A stretch of DNA of 45,276 bases from Methanolobus sp. (GCF_030682845.1 NZ_JAUXNK010000107.1:1-45276); one strand, 5' to 3'; positions 1 to 8,316 are shown, counted from the first letter of the stretch. Numbers and translations: made by a program. The notes: generated by a model not told the origin, from the letters alone.

Positions 1-1
1 C

Positions 2-307
2 TCCAAAGGCATCTACGATGCTTCATGGGGAAAATTCTTCAGGATGCTTGAGTACAAGGCTAAGAAGTTCGGTAAGATCTACCACCAGCTAGAGAAGTAT
101 TTCCCATCTAGCCAGATCTGCTCTGTCTGTGGCCATAAGAATGTTAAGGTCAAAGATACTTCTGTCAGAGAATTTGACTGCGACCATTGCGGTCAGCATC
201 ATGACAGGGATGTCAATGCGAGCATCAACATTCTTAACAAAGGACTACAGGAACTTGGCATAACTCAGAAATACGCTACAGGAACTAGCGGAATTGGTGT
301 TTGTTAG
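2..307 (+). CDS. tnpB: TnpB (IS200/IS605 OrfB), 3' end only
   Basis: C-terminal part of an IS200/IS605-family TnpB, the RNA-guided DNA endonuclease carried by these elements. The frame is open from base 2, so the start lies outside the window. Visible are the zinc finger (CSVC, then CDHC 20 residues later) and the RuvC-like DRDVNASINI block directly behind it, which holds the last catalytic Asp of the family. The stop is the TAG at 305-307. The catalytic residues further upstream cannot be seen, so whether the copy is intact is unknown. No TnpA gene is visible. The downstream hairpin at 409-428 fits the element's right end. Confidence 0.93.
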   Translation, partial: SKGIYDASWGKFFRMLEYKAKKFGKIYHQLEKYFPSSQICSVCGHKNVKVKDTSVREFDCDHCGQHHDRDVNASINILNKGLQELGITQKYATGTSGIGVC

Positions 308-436
308 TCTCCATAAAAGGTCAATAAACACTAACGCCCCCGAGATACGGGAAAAGGAAAGAACCAAAGAAACTCTTTCGTAATAACCTGGATCGATGAA
401 ACGGGAAGCCCCTTCCTTCAGGGAGGGGAGGTTCAC
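250..436 (+). ncRNA. putative omega-RNA region / right end of the tnpB element
   Basis: Stretch from the 3' end of tnpB to a GC-rich hairpin (CCCCTTCC at 409-416, loop TTCA, GGGAGGGG at 421-428; 8 pairs including one G-T), followed by AGGTTCAC. Hairpins of this kind mark the right end of IS200/IS605 elements. In studied elements the omega-RNA overlaps the 3' end of tnpB and runs through the right end into flanking DNA, which serves as guide. The left boundary given here is only a guess. The predicted guide would begin near 437. Confidence 0.5.
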
Positions 437-526
437 TGGCAATACGTGCCGCTTTTCAAATCAGTGTACAACCTTGTAATAATGGCTCTCTGTATCTACA
501 TAATTAAGCTCTACGTTTTCAGGAAA

Positions 527-540
527 CAGGCCTAGGCCTG
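527..540. repeat. 14-bp perfect palindrome before the U32 gene
   Basis: CAGGCCTAGGCCTG is self-complementary. As RNA it can form a 5-bp stem with a CTAG loop, and it is followed by the pyrimidine-rich run CTTTCTTCTTTTTCC. It could be a terminator for transcription coming from the tnpB side or a protein-binding site. Apart from this and the TATA box at 571-578, I see nothing in 437-603. Confidence 0.4.
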
Positions 541-570
541 CTTTCTTCTTTTTCCTGCTTCATCTTCATT

Positions 571-578
571 TTTATATA
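571..578 (+). promoter_or_regulatory. probable TATA box of the U32 gene
   Basis: TTTATATA lies about 30 nt before the ATG at 604. This spacing predicts a transcript with almost no leader, which agrees with the lack of a ribosome-binding site in front of the gene. Confidence 0.45.
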
Positions 579-603
579 GCTTTCATGAGTATACTGCAGA
601 TTC

Positions 604-3060
604 ATGATGATACGAAAACCCGAACTTCTTGCCCCTGCCGGGGATAGGGAATCGCTTATCGCTGCAGTAGAGAACGGTGCAGATGCCGTTTATCTGGGGA
701 TAAAGGATTTCAGTGCAAGGGCATATGCCGGTAATTTCACAGTTGATGAGTTCAGGGAAGGGCTGGACTATGCCCATCTGAGGGGAGTAAAGGTTTATGT
801 TACCCTGAACACACTCATTAAAGATCAGGAGATCGAAAAAGCAGTCAACCTGATGTATATCCTTGATGAACTTGGAGCTGATGCTATAATTGTACAGGAC
901 ATCGGCCTGCTGTCACTCACAAGGGAACTTCTGCCTGGCCTGCAGGTCCATGCCAGCACCCAGATGACCATCCACAACACCGAAGGAGTACGCTTCCTGC
1001 AGGACATGGGTGTAAGCCGGGTGGTGCTCGCAAGAGAGATGCCGCTGGATGAGATCATGACCATAAGGCAGGATACAGGCATTGAGATAGAAACTTTCAT
1101 CCATGGTGCCCTGTGCATCTGTTATTCCGGCCAGTGCCTGATGAGCAGCATGATAGGAGGCAGGAGCGGTAACCGTGGACACTGCGCCCAGCCATGCAGG
1201 AAAAAGTACAGCCTCCTGGAAGACAAAGAGAAGCTCAGCACCAGGGGCAGCTTTCTCCTGAGCCCTAAAGACCTTAACACGTCCCCGATACTGCCAGAGC
1301 TCATAGAGGCGGGCATCAGCTCTTTCAAAATAGAGGGCCGTATGAAGCGGCCCGAATACGTGGCAGGCGTGGTGAGAATATACAGCCGCCTTATTGACAG
1401 GTACATAAGTGATCCAAATGGCTACTTCGTGTCTGATGAAGAGACCGCACAGCTTGCCCAGCTCTTCAACAGGGAGTTCACAACAGGATATTTCAAGGGC
1501 AACCCTGCCGGTGACCTGATGGCCCGGGATAGGCCATATAACCGGGGAGTGCCCATCGGCAGGGTCATCGGATATAATAGCAGGGGCAGGAACATGAGCC
1601 TTGAAATATCGGGCTCCCTGCGGACAGGTGATGGCATAGGCTTTGGAGGCAAAGAGGATTCAGGAATGATCGTGCAGGCCATGTATGCCGGAGGGAAGCC
1701 TGTAAAAGAAGCATGCAAAAGAGACGTTGTTTCAATACCCTTTGATGCGCCGCTCAGGACGGGAACAATTGTTTACAGGACTCTTGACAGCTCACTCATG
1801 AAAGAGCTGCAAGGTTCATTTGAGCAGCCCGGCAGGTACAGGAAAGTGCCTGTATCCCTTGGAGTGCAAGCATCTGTTGGAGAGCCCTTTGTTGTGACGG
1901 TGCGTGATGAGGATGGCAATAGTGTCAGTGCCTGTTCTGAATACACCATTGAAGCTGCCCTCAGAAAAGCAACAGCCATGGAAGATATACACAAGCAGAT
2001 GAATAAACTGGGGAACACTGCTTTTGAGTTAAAGGCAATTGAAATTAATATGGAAGACGGTGTCTTCATACCTATCAAAGAGATGAACGATACCAGGAAT
2101 AAAGCCGCATCAGAACTGGAGAGAATAAGGACAGAAGGTCACAGGAGAGGAGGACATGCGGCATATAATTCCATTAGTGAACCCCATTGCGCAGAAAATG
2201 CAAAAAAGCCGCTTCTTGCAGTCAGTGTCAACAACATGGAAAGTCTGCAAAATGTTATAGAATGCGGCGCTGACATAGTATATTACGATACGGAACGATA
2301 CTCCATGGAGAAAGGTACAGATCTGCAGGCCGCTGCTGCACATGCCGCGGATGCACATGTACCGGCCTATCTGCACACTCCGCTCATTGTCAAAGACGAA
2401 GATATGCCGGATGTCCAGGAGCAAATGCTTACCGCCATTGAGGCGGGGTTTGAGGGAATAATTGCAGCGAATCCCGGAGTACTCAGAGGGGCGCTTTCGC
2501 TTGGTTTCAGGACTATTGCAGACAGTTCGTTCAATATATTCAACAGGCAGGCAGCATCAGTTTTCTTCAGGAGGGGAGTTGAGCTGACAGTACTCTCCCC
2601 GGAAATGAACTTCGAACAGATAAAAGACGTGAGTGCCGGAAATCAGACAGAATGTATCGTTCACGGCAACCTGCAGGTCATGGAATCCGAACACTGTCTG
2701 GTTGCAGCCCTGACAGGACTGGAGTCAATGCGTGAAACCACCAAAATAGAGGGCTCATTCCGGCTGAGGGATGAGAAGGACTTTATCTTCCCGGTAATGA
2801 CCGATAAGAGTAACAGAACACATATTTTCAATTCAAAGGAAATGTGCCTTCTGGAAGATATATCTCACCTTTTGGATGCAGGTGTTTCGAGATTTAGGAT
2901 CGATGCAAGGATTGCAGAGCCATCGCTTACAGGGCAGATTGTAAGTTCATACAGGAATGCAATTGATTCTTACTATGGGAACAGACAGCCCATGAATAAA
3001 AAATGCCGGGATATCTCAAAGGAGTTCACCAGAGGGCATTACCACAGGGGCATACTATGA
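604..3060 (+). CDS. U32 peptidase-family protein with DUF3656-like middle region
   Basis: 818-residue member of the peptidase U32 family. The N-terminal TIM-barrel-like part opens with PELLAPAGDRESLIAAVENG. The family signature region with its cysteines (GALCICYSGQCLMSS, then GNRGHCAQPCR) lies near residues 165-200. A collagenase-like/DUF3656 region follows near 380-510, and a second U32-like segment runs to the end. The long two-part layout matches the bacterial RlhA/YdcP type. Characterised relatives hydroxylate rRNA or tRNA bases rather than degrade collagen, so an RNA-modifying role is plausible but inferred. The first of two ATG codons is used; there is no SD but a TATA box lies about 30 nt upstream. 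Its stop overlaps the next start (ATGA), so the two genes are probably co-transcribed. Confidence 0.9.
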   Translation: MMIRKPELLAPAGDRESLIAAVENGADAVYLGIKDFSARAYAGNFTVDEFREGLDYAHLRGVKVYVTLNTLIKDQEIEKAVNLMYILDELGADAIIVQDIGLLSLTRELLPGLQVHASTQMTIHNTEGVRFLQDMGVSRVVLAREMPLDEIMTIRQDTGIEIETFIHGALCICYSGQCLMSSMIGGRSGNRGHCAQPCRKKYSLLEDKEKLSTRGSFLLSPKDLNTSPILPELIEAGISSFKIEGRMKRPEYVAGVVRIYSRLIDRYISDPNGYFVSDEETAQLAQLFNREFTTGYFKGNPAGDLMARDRPYNRGVPIGRVIGYNSRGRNMSLEISGSLRTGDGIGFGGKEDSGMIVQAMYAGGKPVKEACKRDVVSIPFDAPLRTGTIVYRTLDSSLMKELQGSFEQPGRYRKVPVSLGVQASVGEPFVVTVRDEDGNSVSACSEYTIEAALRKATAMEDIHKQMNKLGNTAFELKAIEINMEDGVFIPIKEMNDTRNKAASELERIRTEGHRRGGHAAYNSISEPHCAENAKKPLLAVSVNNMESLQNVIECGADIVYYDTERYSMEKGTDLQAAAAHAADAHVPAYLHTPLIVKDEDMPDVQEQMLTAIEAGFEGIIAANPGVLRGALSLGFRTIADSSFNIFNRQAASVFFRRGVELTVLSPEMNFEQIKDVSAGNQTECIVHGNLQVMESEHCLVAALTGLESMRETTKIEGSFRLRDEKDFIFPVMTDKSNRTHIFNSKEMCLLEDISHLLDAGVSRFRIDARIAEPSLTGQIVSSYRNAIDSYYGNRQPMNKKCRDISKEFTRGHYHRGIL

Positions 3061-3473
3061 GGATATTCCTTTCAGCCTCGATACGCGGCGGCAGGGACAT
3101 GCTGCATGTGTACACAGAGATATTGGAGTTGTTGCAGTGCTACGGGCATGAGGTGCTGAGCTGGCATGTTGCAGACCCTGAACTTGAGGACAAGGAATCC
3201 CTGATGACAGAACAGGAAATATACGAGCGTGACATGGGTTTGCTCGTCAGGAGCGAGTGCATGATCGCAGAGGTCAGCATTCCCTCCATAGGTGTTGGTT
3301 ATGAAATATGCAGGGGCCTGCAGCTCGGTCTGCCCATACTATGCCTGCACTCGCCGCATTCCAGGGTCTCTGCAATGATACTCGGGAACAAAAACAATAG
3401 GATCATATGCAGGCAATACGCCAATTATCAGGAACTGGAAGAGAATATCATGCATTTTCTGGCAACCATCTGA
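3057..3473 (+). CDS. DNPH1/RCL-like 2'-deoxynucleoside 5'-phosphate N-hydrolase
   Basis: 138 residues starting MRIFLSASIRGGRD, the usual N-terminus of the nucleoside 2-deoxyribosyltransferase superfamily. The block CMIAEVSIPSIGVGYE matches the DNPH1 (RCL) active-site segment, in which the Glu after IA is the nucleophile. DNPH1 enzymes cleave the N-glycosidic bond of deoxynucleoside monophosphates and remove modified ones such as hydroxymethyl-dUMP. The ATG at 3057 overlaps the stop of the U32 gene and follows GGGG at 6 nt, so it is preferred over an earlier in-frame start at 3003. Substrate is not predictable from sequence. Confidence 0.8.
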   Translation: MRIFLSASIRGGRDMLHVYTEILELLQCYGHEVLSWHVADPELEDKESLMTEQEIYERDMGLLVRSECMIAEVSIPSIGVGYEICRGLQLGLPILCLHSPHSRVSAMILGNKNNRIICRQYANYQELEENIMHFLATI

Positions 3474-3580
3474 AAAAATAGCTATATTATATAATAAGGC
3501 TAATAGTTGACTTAGTACCTTTAAACTGTTTTTAAAAGATAATCAAGAGCTGAATGCCCTAAATACTTACTAAAAGGTAG

Positions 3581-3590
3581 TTTTATATAC
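3581..3590 (+). promoter_or_regulatory. probable TATA box of the Lys-rich peptide gene
   Basis: TTTTATATAC in the AT-rich gap 3474-3769 that follows the DNPH1-like gene. A start of transcription near 3610 would give the small gene at 3770 a leader of roughly 160 nt. The rest of the gap holds no convincing gene. Confidence 0.4.
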
Positions 3591-3743
3591 ATAGTATGCA
3601 TATTATCTGTTAGATTGGTTAATCAGCACTAATTAGCGGTTAAATCAATCTATAAAGCCTGATAACAGCTCTATATGGGTAACGCAGTATCAATTCCTGC
3701 GAAAATCCGGTATAGCATGTTTGAATTCTTTAAAAGATAAAGG

Positions 3744-3767
3744 TATCTCTCCATGGGAGGTGAGATA
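3744..3767 (+). promoter_or_regulatory. hairpin masking the ribosome-binding site of the Lys-rich peptide
   Basis: TATCTC (3744-3749) pairs with GAGATA (3762-3767), and TCC (3750-3752) pairs with GGA (3756-3758), leaving GGT bulged. The right side contains the very strong SD GGGAGGTGA, so the hairpin would hide it. A 5-codon frame, MGGEI, also starts at 3753 inside the hairpin and ends in TAATG, overlapping the start of the peptide gene. Confidence 0.45.
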
Positions 3768-3769
3768 TA

Positions 3770-3853
3770 ATGGCAATGGCACCAAAGGATCAGAAGAAGG
3801 ATGACAAGAAGGGAGCAAAAACCGCCCCAGCAAAGGATCAGAAAAAGAAGTAA
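3770..3853 (+). CDS. 27-residue Lys-rich small protein
   Basis: Short frame with ATG at 3770 behind an almost perfect SD (GGGAGGTGA) and a stop at 3851. The product is hydrophilic and lacks hydrophobic or aromatic residues beyond its first few positions: it starts MAMAPKDQKKDD and ends KDQKKK, with AKDQKK-like motifs repeated. Ten of 27 residues are Lys. It has its own promoter-like TATA, a long leader and a terminator, which argues for a genuine transcript. I do not recognise a family. A nucleic-acid- or membrane-contacting role would fit the charge but is a guess. Confidence 0.65.
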   Translation: MAMAPKDQKKDDKKGAKTAPAKDQKKK

Positions 3854-3881
3854 TTTTACAATTCTTGAATTTCGTTCTTTT

Positions 3882-3906
3882 GAGGAGATAAAACTCCTCT
3901 TTTTTT
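3882..3906 (+). terminator. stem-loop terminator after the Lys-rich peptide
   Basis: GAGGAG (3882-3887), 6-nt A/T loop, CTCCTC (3894-3899), then seven T. This is a textbook hairpin plus U-tract 28 nt after the stop codon. Confidence 0.7.
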
Positions 3907-3969
3907 AGCAGCATAGTTTTTTAGCAATCATTAAATACTAATCAAGACCATTTAATAGTGGTAACTATG

Positions 3970-4212
3970 ATGAGTGAAATATTCATATTAGTAATAGCAA
4001 TTATAGTTGCAGTTATCCTGTACAAGGTGTTGAAAACTGCTACAAAGATGGCAATGAATGCAGTTTTAGGTATTTTGATACTTATAATTGCAAACTCTGT
4101 ACTTGGGCTTGGCATAGCCTACACATGGATAGTCATCCTGATCTGTGCAATAGCAGGAGTTGTAGGTGCCCTGCTGATAATATTCTTACATTATTTCTTT
4201 GGTTTATTCTAA
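3970..4212 (+). CDS. BofA-like small membrane protein
   Basis: 80 residues, almost wholly hydrophobic, with about three membrane helices (residues 2-20, 28-50 and 54-78). The pattern around AVLGILILIIANSVLGLGI resembles the pro-sigmaK processing inhibitor BofA family that is widespread in archaea, where its role is unknown. Two ATG codons (3967, 3970) follow GTGGT; 3970 is chosen because it lies 8 nt from GG. A GTG at 3958 is in frame but unsupported. It is separate from the Lys-rich peptide, whose terminator lies just upstream. Confidence 0.7.
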   Translation: MSEIFILVIAIIVAVILYKVLKTATKMAMNAVLGILILIIANSVLGLGIAYTWIVILICAIAGVVGALLIIFLHYFFGLF

Positions 4213-4838
4213 AGGGTAGCTGTTCCTTTTATGTGGTGGCGTGTGTGACGCTCACCACGGAATGTTTTTTCGGTGATAATGTTTTTAAGGTCCACCTGCG
4301 CAAACCCGCCCAGCAGTGAAGACAGCTCCTTTTCCGTAAAATAGTGGTATATGATCCCGCCTTTCCTCATGAAAGTATTACTCTCGACCTCCTGTCCGCC
4401 AAATCTCATATCCTCAGTGCCGAAAACTTCGATGAACAGAATCCCTGAGGGCTTGAGAAGCCTTTTGAACTCTTTAACTGCAAGTATCCTTTCGCTTTCG
4501 AAAAGGTGCTGCAGGACACCGTAGCATAGCACTGCATCAAAGGAATGGTCAGAAAAAGGGAGATTTGTGACGGTGGATACAATGAGTTCGGCACACCGGT
4601 CGCTCCTGTCAAGGTAGGAACGCGCTTCCAAGAGTGCATTCAATGAAACATCAGTACCTACAACACCATATTTCCTTGAAAGGGGAAGCAAATACCTCCC
4701 ATTCCCGCAACCTGCATCCAGCACACGGGAGGCTGGAGAGATGCTTCCCTCCACGGCAGAGATCGGCCGTGGACCACCCCACCTTACATGCCTGTATTCC
4801 TCATCCCAGGCAAGAAGATGAGTAGATCTTGATCCCAT
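4209..4838 (-). CDS. class I SAM-dependent methyltransferase
   Basis: 209-residue Rossmann methyltransferase. Motif I is VLDAGCGNG (residues 39-47), the acidic residue ending strand 2 is in GTDVS, and the motif IV region is FDAVLCYGVLQHL. A C-terminal block carries TFMRKGGIIYHYFTE. The ATG at 4838 lies 1 nt after the lysS stop, so translation is probably coupled to lysS. Reading further upstream in this frame would only run inside lysS. It ends 4 nt inside the stop of the convergent BofA-like gene. Substrate unknown; an RNA substrate would fit the link to an aminoacyl-tRNA synthetase, but this is inference. Confidence 0.85.
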   Translation of the reverse strand: MGSRSTHLLAWDEEYRHVRWGGPRPISAVEGSISPASRVLDAGCGNGRYLLPLSRKYGVVGTDVSLNALLEARSYLDRSDRCAELIVSTVTNLPFSDHSFDAVLCYGVLQHLFESERILAVKEFKRLLKPSGILFIEVFGTEDMRFGGQEVESNTFMRKGGIIYHYFTEKELSSLLGGFAQVDLKNIITEKTFRGERHTRHHIKGTATL

Positions 4839-4839
4839 A

Positions 4840-6432
4840 TCAAGGCTGGTACTCTGAGGCTTTCCTGAAGCGCTCCACCAGGAAGTCCTTTTCCAGTGAG
4901 GACAGGAACCATCCAGCCTTGGGGCCTGACTGTTGCCCGAGCACAGCAGTATAGACGGCCTTGAAGAGTTCCTTAGGGTCTGCCTGTATCTGTTCCGGGC
5001 CGACACCCAGAAGTTGCGCCATTTCTCCTGTCAGCTCGGAATCCTGCTCCTTTGCCGAATAGACCAGATTATGATAGTCCTCTCCGCTCATCTCAGCCCG
5101 CTGGGAAATAAGCTTTGAGAAGGAAGCAAGAAAAGCCCGCTGGAGTTCAGAAAGGCTGGCAGCTTGCACCGGCAGTTCACTTTTCACACTGAACTTTGCA
5201 AATGCAGGTGCATACATCTCAAGCCAGTTACCGACATTATCCGCCAGCTCTTTTATGCATCTCTCATTTGTGGTGTCATAGCCTGCCCTTTTAACTATGC
5301 GCATTATTTTACCAAAGTCCCCGCCTGCGGCCTGGTAAATAGTGATCATGTGCTTGAAGGGGATATCAGTATGACATATACCCACTGCATGTGACAGCTC
5401 CAGTATCCTCTTTTCATAGGAGCCTGGACTATCGATGGAATGAAGACGCTCGAATTCGTCCACAAGATTCAGCAGGGGTTGTGAAGGATCGAATTTTATA
5501 TGCTTCTCAGGTTTTGTACGGATAATAAGATACCTGAGTACCTCGGGAGGCACAACCTTCAGCATATCCGATATGGAAACAACAACACCCGAGGAAGATG
5601 ACATGGCACCCTCGTTACCCAGCATGATCCATTCATAGACTATGGGGAAAGGAGCATCATATCCGAATACCTCTTTTGCTATCAGCACGCCGGTGTCGTA
5701 TGAGCCGCCTTTTGATGCATGGTCCTTGCCGTAGGGCTCGACTGTGACCCCAAGCGCCTTCCATCTTGCGGGCCAGTCCACACGCCATGTAAGCTTACCG
5801 CCGCCGTTCATGGAAACAGTGCCTGAGTTTGCGCAGGAGCAGGTGTAATCAACGGTTTCGGCATCCAGGTCAAAGCCTGTGACGATCGTCGTGTTTATTT
5901 TACCGCATGCACTACAGATCGGATTGAAGGGACACCAGGTATCTGAAGGGGTTTTACCTGAAACGTTCTTAAGGATAGCTGCTATTTCATCCCTTTTCAC
6001 GAGTGCCTTCTTAATGGCATCCGTATAGACACCCTGCTTGTACAGTTCATCAGCCCTGTACACAGTGGGGCGTATCCCCAGACGCTCAAGAGCTATAAGA
6101 AACGGCTCAAGATAGTGCTCAGAGTAACTCTGATGCTTCCCGCAGGGGCACGGCACATCTGACAGGGGCTTTCCCACATGTTCAGCATAACTTTCATCAA
6201 GGAAAGGATAGACCTTCCTGAGGGGATCGTAAGTGTCAGCAATATAGACGAACTCGGCCTGTGCACCTTTGTCGAGAAGGGCCCTGTATACTGCATCCGC
6301 TGTTACGACCTCGCGCATATTGCCTATATGAATATGACCTGATGGCGTTATTCCTGTTGCAACGAGATGTTTCCTACCTTTGGCGAGAACCTCGTCTGCA
6401 ACTACATCCGCCCAGTGTGTGATATCTGCCAT
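4840..6432 (-). CDS. lysS: lysyl-tRNA synthetase, class I
   Basis: 530-residue class I LysRS, the archaeal type unrelated to the bacterial class II enzyme. It charges tRNA-Lys in the cytoplasm. The HIGH-like motif is GHIHIGN (residues 32-38) and the KMSKS-like loop is AMSSSSG near residue 277. Cys-rich zinc sites are visible around CPCGK and [15 protein letters not shown] 6432 is chosen because GGTGA sits 8 nt before it; the in-frame GTG at 6441 has no SD. The methyltransferase gene follows at once and probably shares the transcript. Confidence 0.97.
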   Translation of the reverse strand: MADITHWADVVADEVLAKGRKHLVATGITPSGHIHIGNMREVVTADAVYRALLDKGAQAEFVYIADTYDPLRKVYPFLDESYAEHVGKPLSDVPCPCGKHQSYSEHYLEPFLIALERLGIRPTVYRADELYKQGVYTDAIKKALVKRDEIAAILKNVSGKTPSDTWCPFNPICSACGKINTTIVTGFDLDAETVDYTCSCANSGTVSMNGGGKLTWRVDWPARWKALGVTVEPYGKDHASKGGSYDTGVLIAKEVFGYDAPFPIVYEWIMLGNEGAMSSSSGVVVSISDMLKVVPPEVLRYLIIRTKPEKHIKFDPSQPLLNLVDEFERLHSIDSPGSYEKRILELSHAVGICHTDIPFKHMITIYQAAGGDFGKIMRIVKRAGYDTTNERCIKELADNVGNWLEMYAPAFAKFSVKSELPVQAASLSELQRAFLASFSKLISQRAEMSGEDYHNLVYSAKEQDSELTGEMAQLLGVGPEQIQADPKELFKAVYTAVLGQQSGPKAGWFLSSLEKDFLVERFRKASEYQP

Positions 6433-6441
6433 TCTTTTCAC

Positions 6442-6695
6442 CAGTACCAGAAAGTGGGTAATTTTTGTAATTATTCAAGCGATTAGCTTTTATGGAAATG
6501 GTCTCTGAGAGATTGAGAGATTGTAACCTTAAATTATTGCTACTATTATAACCTTTGCTTAAGGACAAAAGCTGTGATTTCCACTATATGGCTATTATCC
6601 AACATACCAGTATTTGTTCAAAAGTGCATCACTAATCCCAAAACCATAAATACCTTAATTGCTTACGGTTATTGAAAGGAAGCAATGGGGTTATT
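6442..6695. other. gap between lysS and the frameshifted regulator
   Basis: AT-rich divergent intergenic region. The only thing I can point to is CATAAATACC near 6645-6655, a likely TATA box for the regulator at 6696. No RNA gene or real reading frame was seen. Confidence 0.4.
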
Positions 6696-7144
6696 ATGCA
6701 TCCTGAACGCACAGGCGAATACCTTGAAACGATATTTCTTCTGGTAAGAAAGAATAATACTCCTGCAAGGACTACCCAGATCGCTGCCGAACTTAATGTT
6801 TCACCCCAAGCGTGACAGAAATGATACAACGGCTCTCAGAGAGCGGATTTGTACACTATAGACCTTACTATGGAGTGGAGCTAACAGAGTCAGGCAGCAA
6901 CCAGGCAAAAAAACAGAGACACACCAATCGTGTGCTAAGGAGATTTCTGATCATAGTACTGGGGATGGAGCCTGGGATTGCAAAAGAGGAAGCTAACAAC
7001 CTTCAGCATACTGCTTCTGAAAACGTGCTTGAACATATATGCCAGTATATGCTGCATATGCAGCTCTGCCCACAGTGCGGGGATTCAAAAGTAAAAAGGT
7101 GCTGTAATTTATCGATGTCAGAGTCTGCAGATCAGACTATCTGA
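6696..7144 (+). pseudogene. DtxR/MntR-type metal-dependent regulator, frameshifted
   Basis: The first frame (ATG 6696) reads MHPERTGEYLETIFLLVRK and on to AAELNVSP, the helix-turn-helix start of a DtxR/MntR-family repressor. It stops at TGA just after 6812. The adjacent frame continues SVTEMIQRLSESGFVHY and runs to 7144, ending in a Cys-rich tail (CPQCGDSKVKRCC). Adding one C to the run CCCC near 6802-6805 would restore SPPSVTEM, the expected family sequence. So either a base was lost in a C run or the read is wrong. If the loss is real, the protein is cut inside the DNA-binding domain and cannot work as a metal sensor. Confidence 0.8.
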
Positions 7145-7210
7145 CAGGACACCGGGACAACTTTCGAAAAATGATATCAATAGTCACTCTTTCTTAAATA
7201 ATGAGAATTG

Positions 7211-7226
7211 TTCGTAGGCAGACGAA
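7211..7226. promoter_or_regulatory. palindrome TTCGT-N6-ACGAA upstream of the 93-residue protein
   Basis: TTCGTAGGCAGACGAA, part of the longer pair GTTCGT/ACGAAC. It ends 8 nt before a TATA-like TATTAATAA (7235-7243), which would place the transcript start at about the ATG 7265. The same half-sites with the same spacing recur at 33535 and 33804. Confidence 0.5.
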
Positions 7227-7264
7227 CCGTAAGGTATTAATAAGTAACCAATATAGTAAAAGTG

Positions 7265-7546
7265 ATGACCCGCATAACCACCACAAAAGTAGACGTACCT
7301 ATGTGCACATCTATGGACATACTCTACATGAGGAACAAATGTGAACCTATGGAAGAAGAAGCCTTACCTTTCATTGCAGTTCACGGCAACCACGCGACCA
7401 TCAACAACGAAGCAATACTGTATGACGAGGAAGAAGTATACCAGGTATACACCAAGAATGTCTTCATACAAACAGAAAAGCCACTCCCCGAAAAAACCAT
7501 TGTACAGAACACCGAGGTAGAAGCAGATCTTGGAATCTACCACTGA
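7265..7546 (+). CDS. unknown 93-residue protein
   Basis: Acidic soluble protein with no family I recognise. It begins MTRITTTKVDVPMCTSMD, has two cysteines (the second in NKCEPMEEEALPF), and its C-terminal half is rich in Glu and Val. ATG 7265 is preferred over GTG 7262. There is no SD, but TATTAATAA about 25 nt upstream suggests a leaderless message. The gene ends inside the last 10 nt of the convergent nuclease gene. It has its own promoter, with the TTCGT-N6-ACGAA palindrome in front. Its position after the broken metal regulator may be chance. Confidence 0.6.
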   Translation: MTRITTTKVDVPMCTSMDILYMRNKCEPMEEEALPFIAVHGNHATINNEAILYDEEEVYQVYTKNVFIQTEKPLPEKTIVQNTEVEADLGIYH

Positions 7547-8316
7547 ACTCCATGGTTTAGCAATTCATCGATCGTGTCGGACTCCTTCACAAAGAACCTA
7601 TAATCTTTGATAAGGTGCCCGTCCATCTTTACGCTATCAAGGAAACCGTACCAGTAAACTATCATACCGGTACCGAAGTTTTCTTCATAATCGGTGAATT
7701 GCTTTTTCATATAATATTGATGTTCCTTCTCATCACCGAACAGGGCCTTGCTTTCGATCCACGATACATTTTTACCATTGATATCAAGAGGCTCTTCCAG
7801 CAGGAAATCCGGTGTTTTTGCAATTCCCAAAGCCCGGAGATCGTTTTCCGTCCGGAATGAAACTCCTTTGTTCGCAAGCCACTGCTCAAGTATCGACTCG
7901 CCCATTTTCCCTTTGACCGTATGGACCTCATGAGCTCTCGGAGAAAAGAAGTGGTCAGAGCACATGGCCTCCTTAACTTCCTTTTTGAGCCGCATGTCAG
8001 GAAGCTCATCTATATTCTTCATGAAAGATTTTTTGGGAATACCCATCTCAGACAGGATCATGGCAGCCATAAGAGTTGCAGGAATACTGTTCTTCCGGGC
8101 TATCTGGACAATGGTGGTGCCCTTCTGCCACATCGACAGGTGCTTGCCGCTCCTGTCCTGTACGCGGGAGAAGTTCTTCTTCACATCCGTCACGGTCTTC
8201 TGGTTGAGTATAGAGTATATCACACCCACGGGTTGTGAGAACATTTCTGACACCCTGTCAATATCATCAACCCCCTTAAGGGAACTGAATATCTGTTCGT
8301 AGGTATTGATGTCCAT
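7537..8316 (-). CDS. CDIN1 (C15orf41)-like TPD-motif nuclease
   Basis: 259 residues. The second half has a PD-(D/E)XK nuclease core with the order GKMGESILEQWL (about 136-147), KTPDFLLEEP (about 164-173) and WIESKALFGDE (about 184-194), then IVYWYGFLD. This arrangement, including the TPD and the WIESKA-FGDE block, is that of human CDIN1/C15orf41, mutated in congenital dyserythropoietic anaemia type I, and its archaeal relatives. The N-terminal half looks helical, with a helix-turn-helix-like stretch around residues 68-88. The start is set by AAGGAGAT 8 nt before ATG 8316. A DNA glycosylase gene lies 16 nt upstream, so a DNA repair role is reasonable but unproven. Confidence 0.8.
   Translation of the reverse strand: MDINTYEQIFSSLKGVDDIDRVSEMFSQPVGVIYSILNQKTVTDVKKNFSRVQDRSGKHLSMWQKGTTIVQIARKNSIPATLMAAMILSEMGIPKKSFMKNIDELPDMRLKKEVKEAMCSDHFFSPRAHEVHTVKGKMGESILEQWLANKGVSFRTENDLRALGIAKTPDFLLEEPLDINGKNVSWIESKALFGDEKEHQYYMKKQFTDYEENFGTGMIVYWYGFLDSVKMDGHLIKDYRFFVKESDTIDELLNHGVQW

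Noticed and set aside
3690-3914. 74-codon minus-strand frame over the Lys-rich peptide
   Set aside because: It is antisense to a gene with a strong SD and terminator; the protein looks like a shadow of the Lys codons and the terminator.
4838-5006. Longer N-terminus for the first methyltransferase
   Set aside because: The extra 56 residues would lie inside the lysS gene in another frame, and the ATG at 4838 right after the lysS stop fits coupling.
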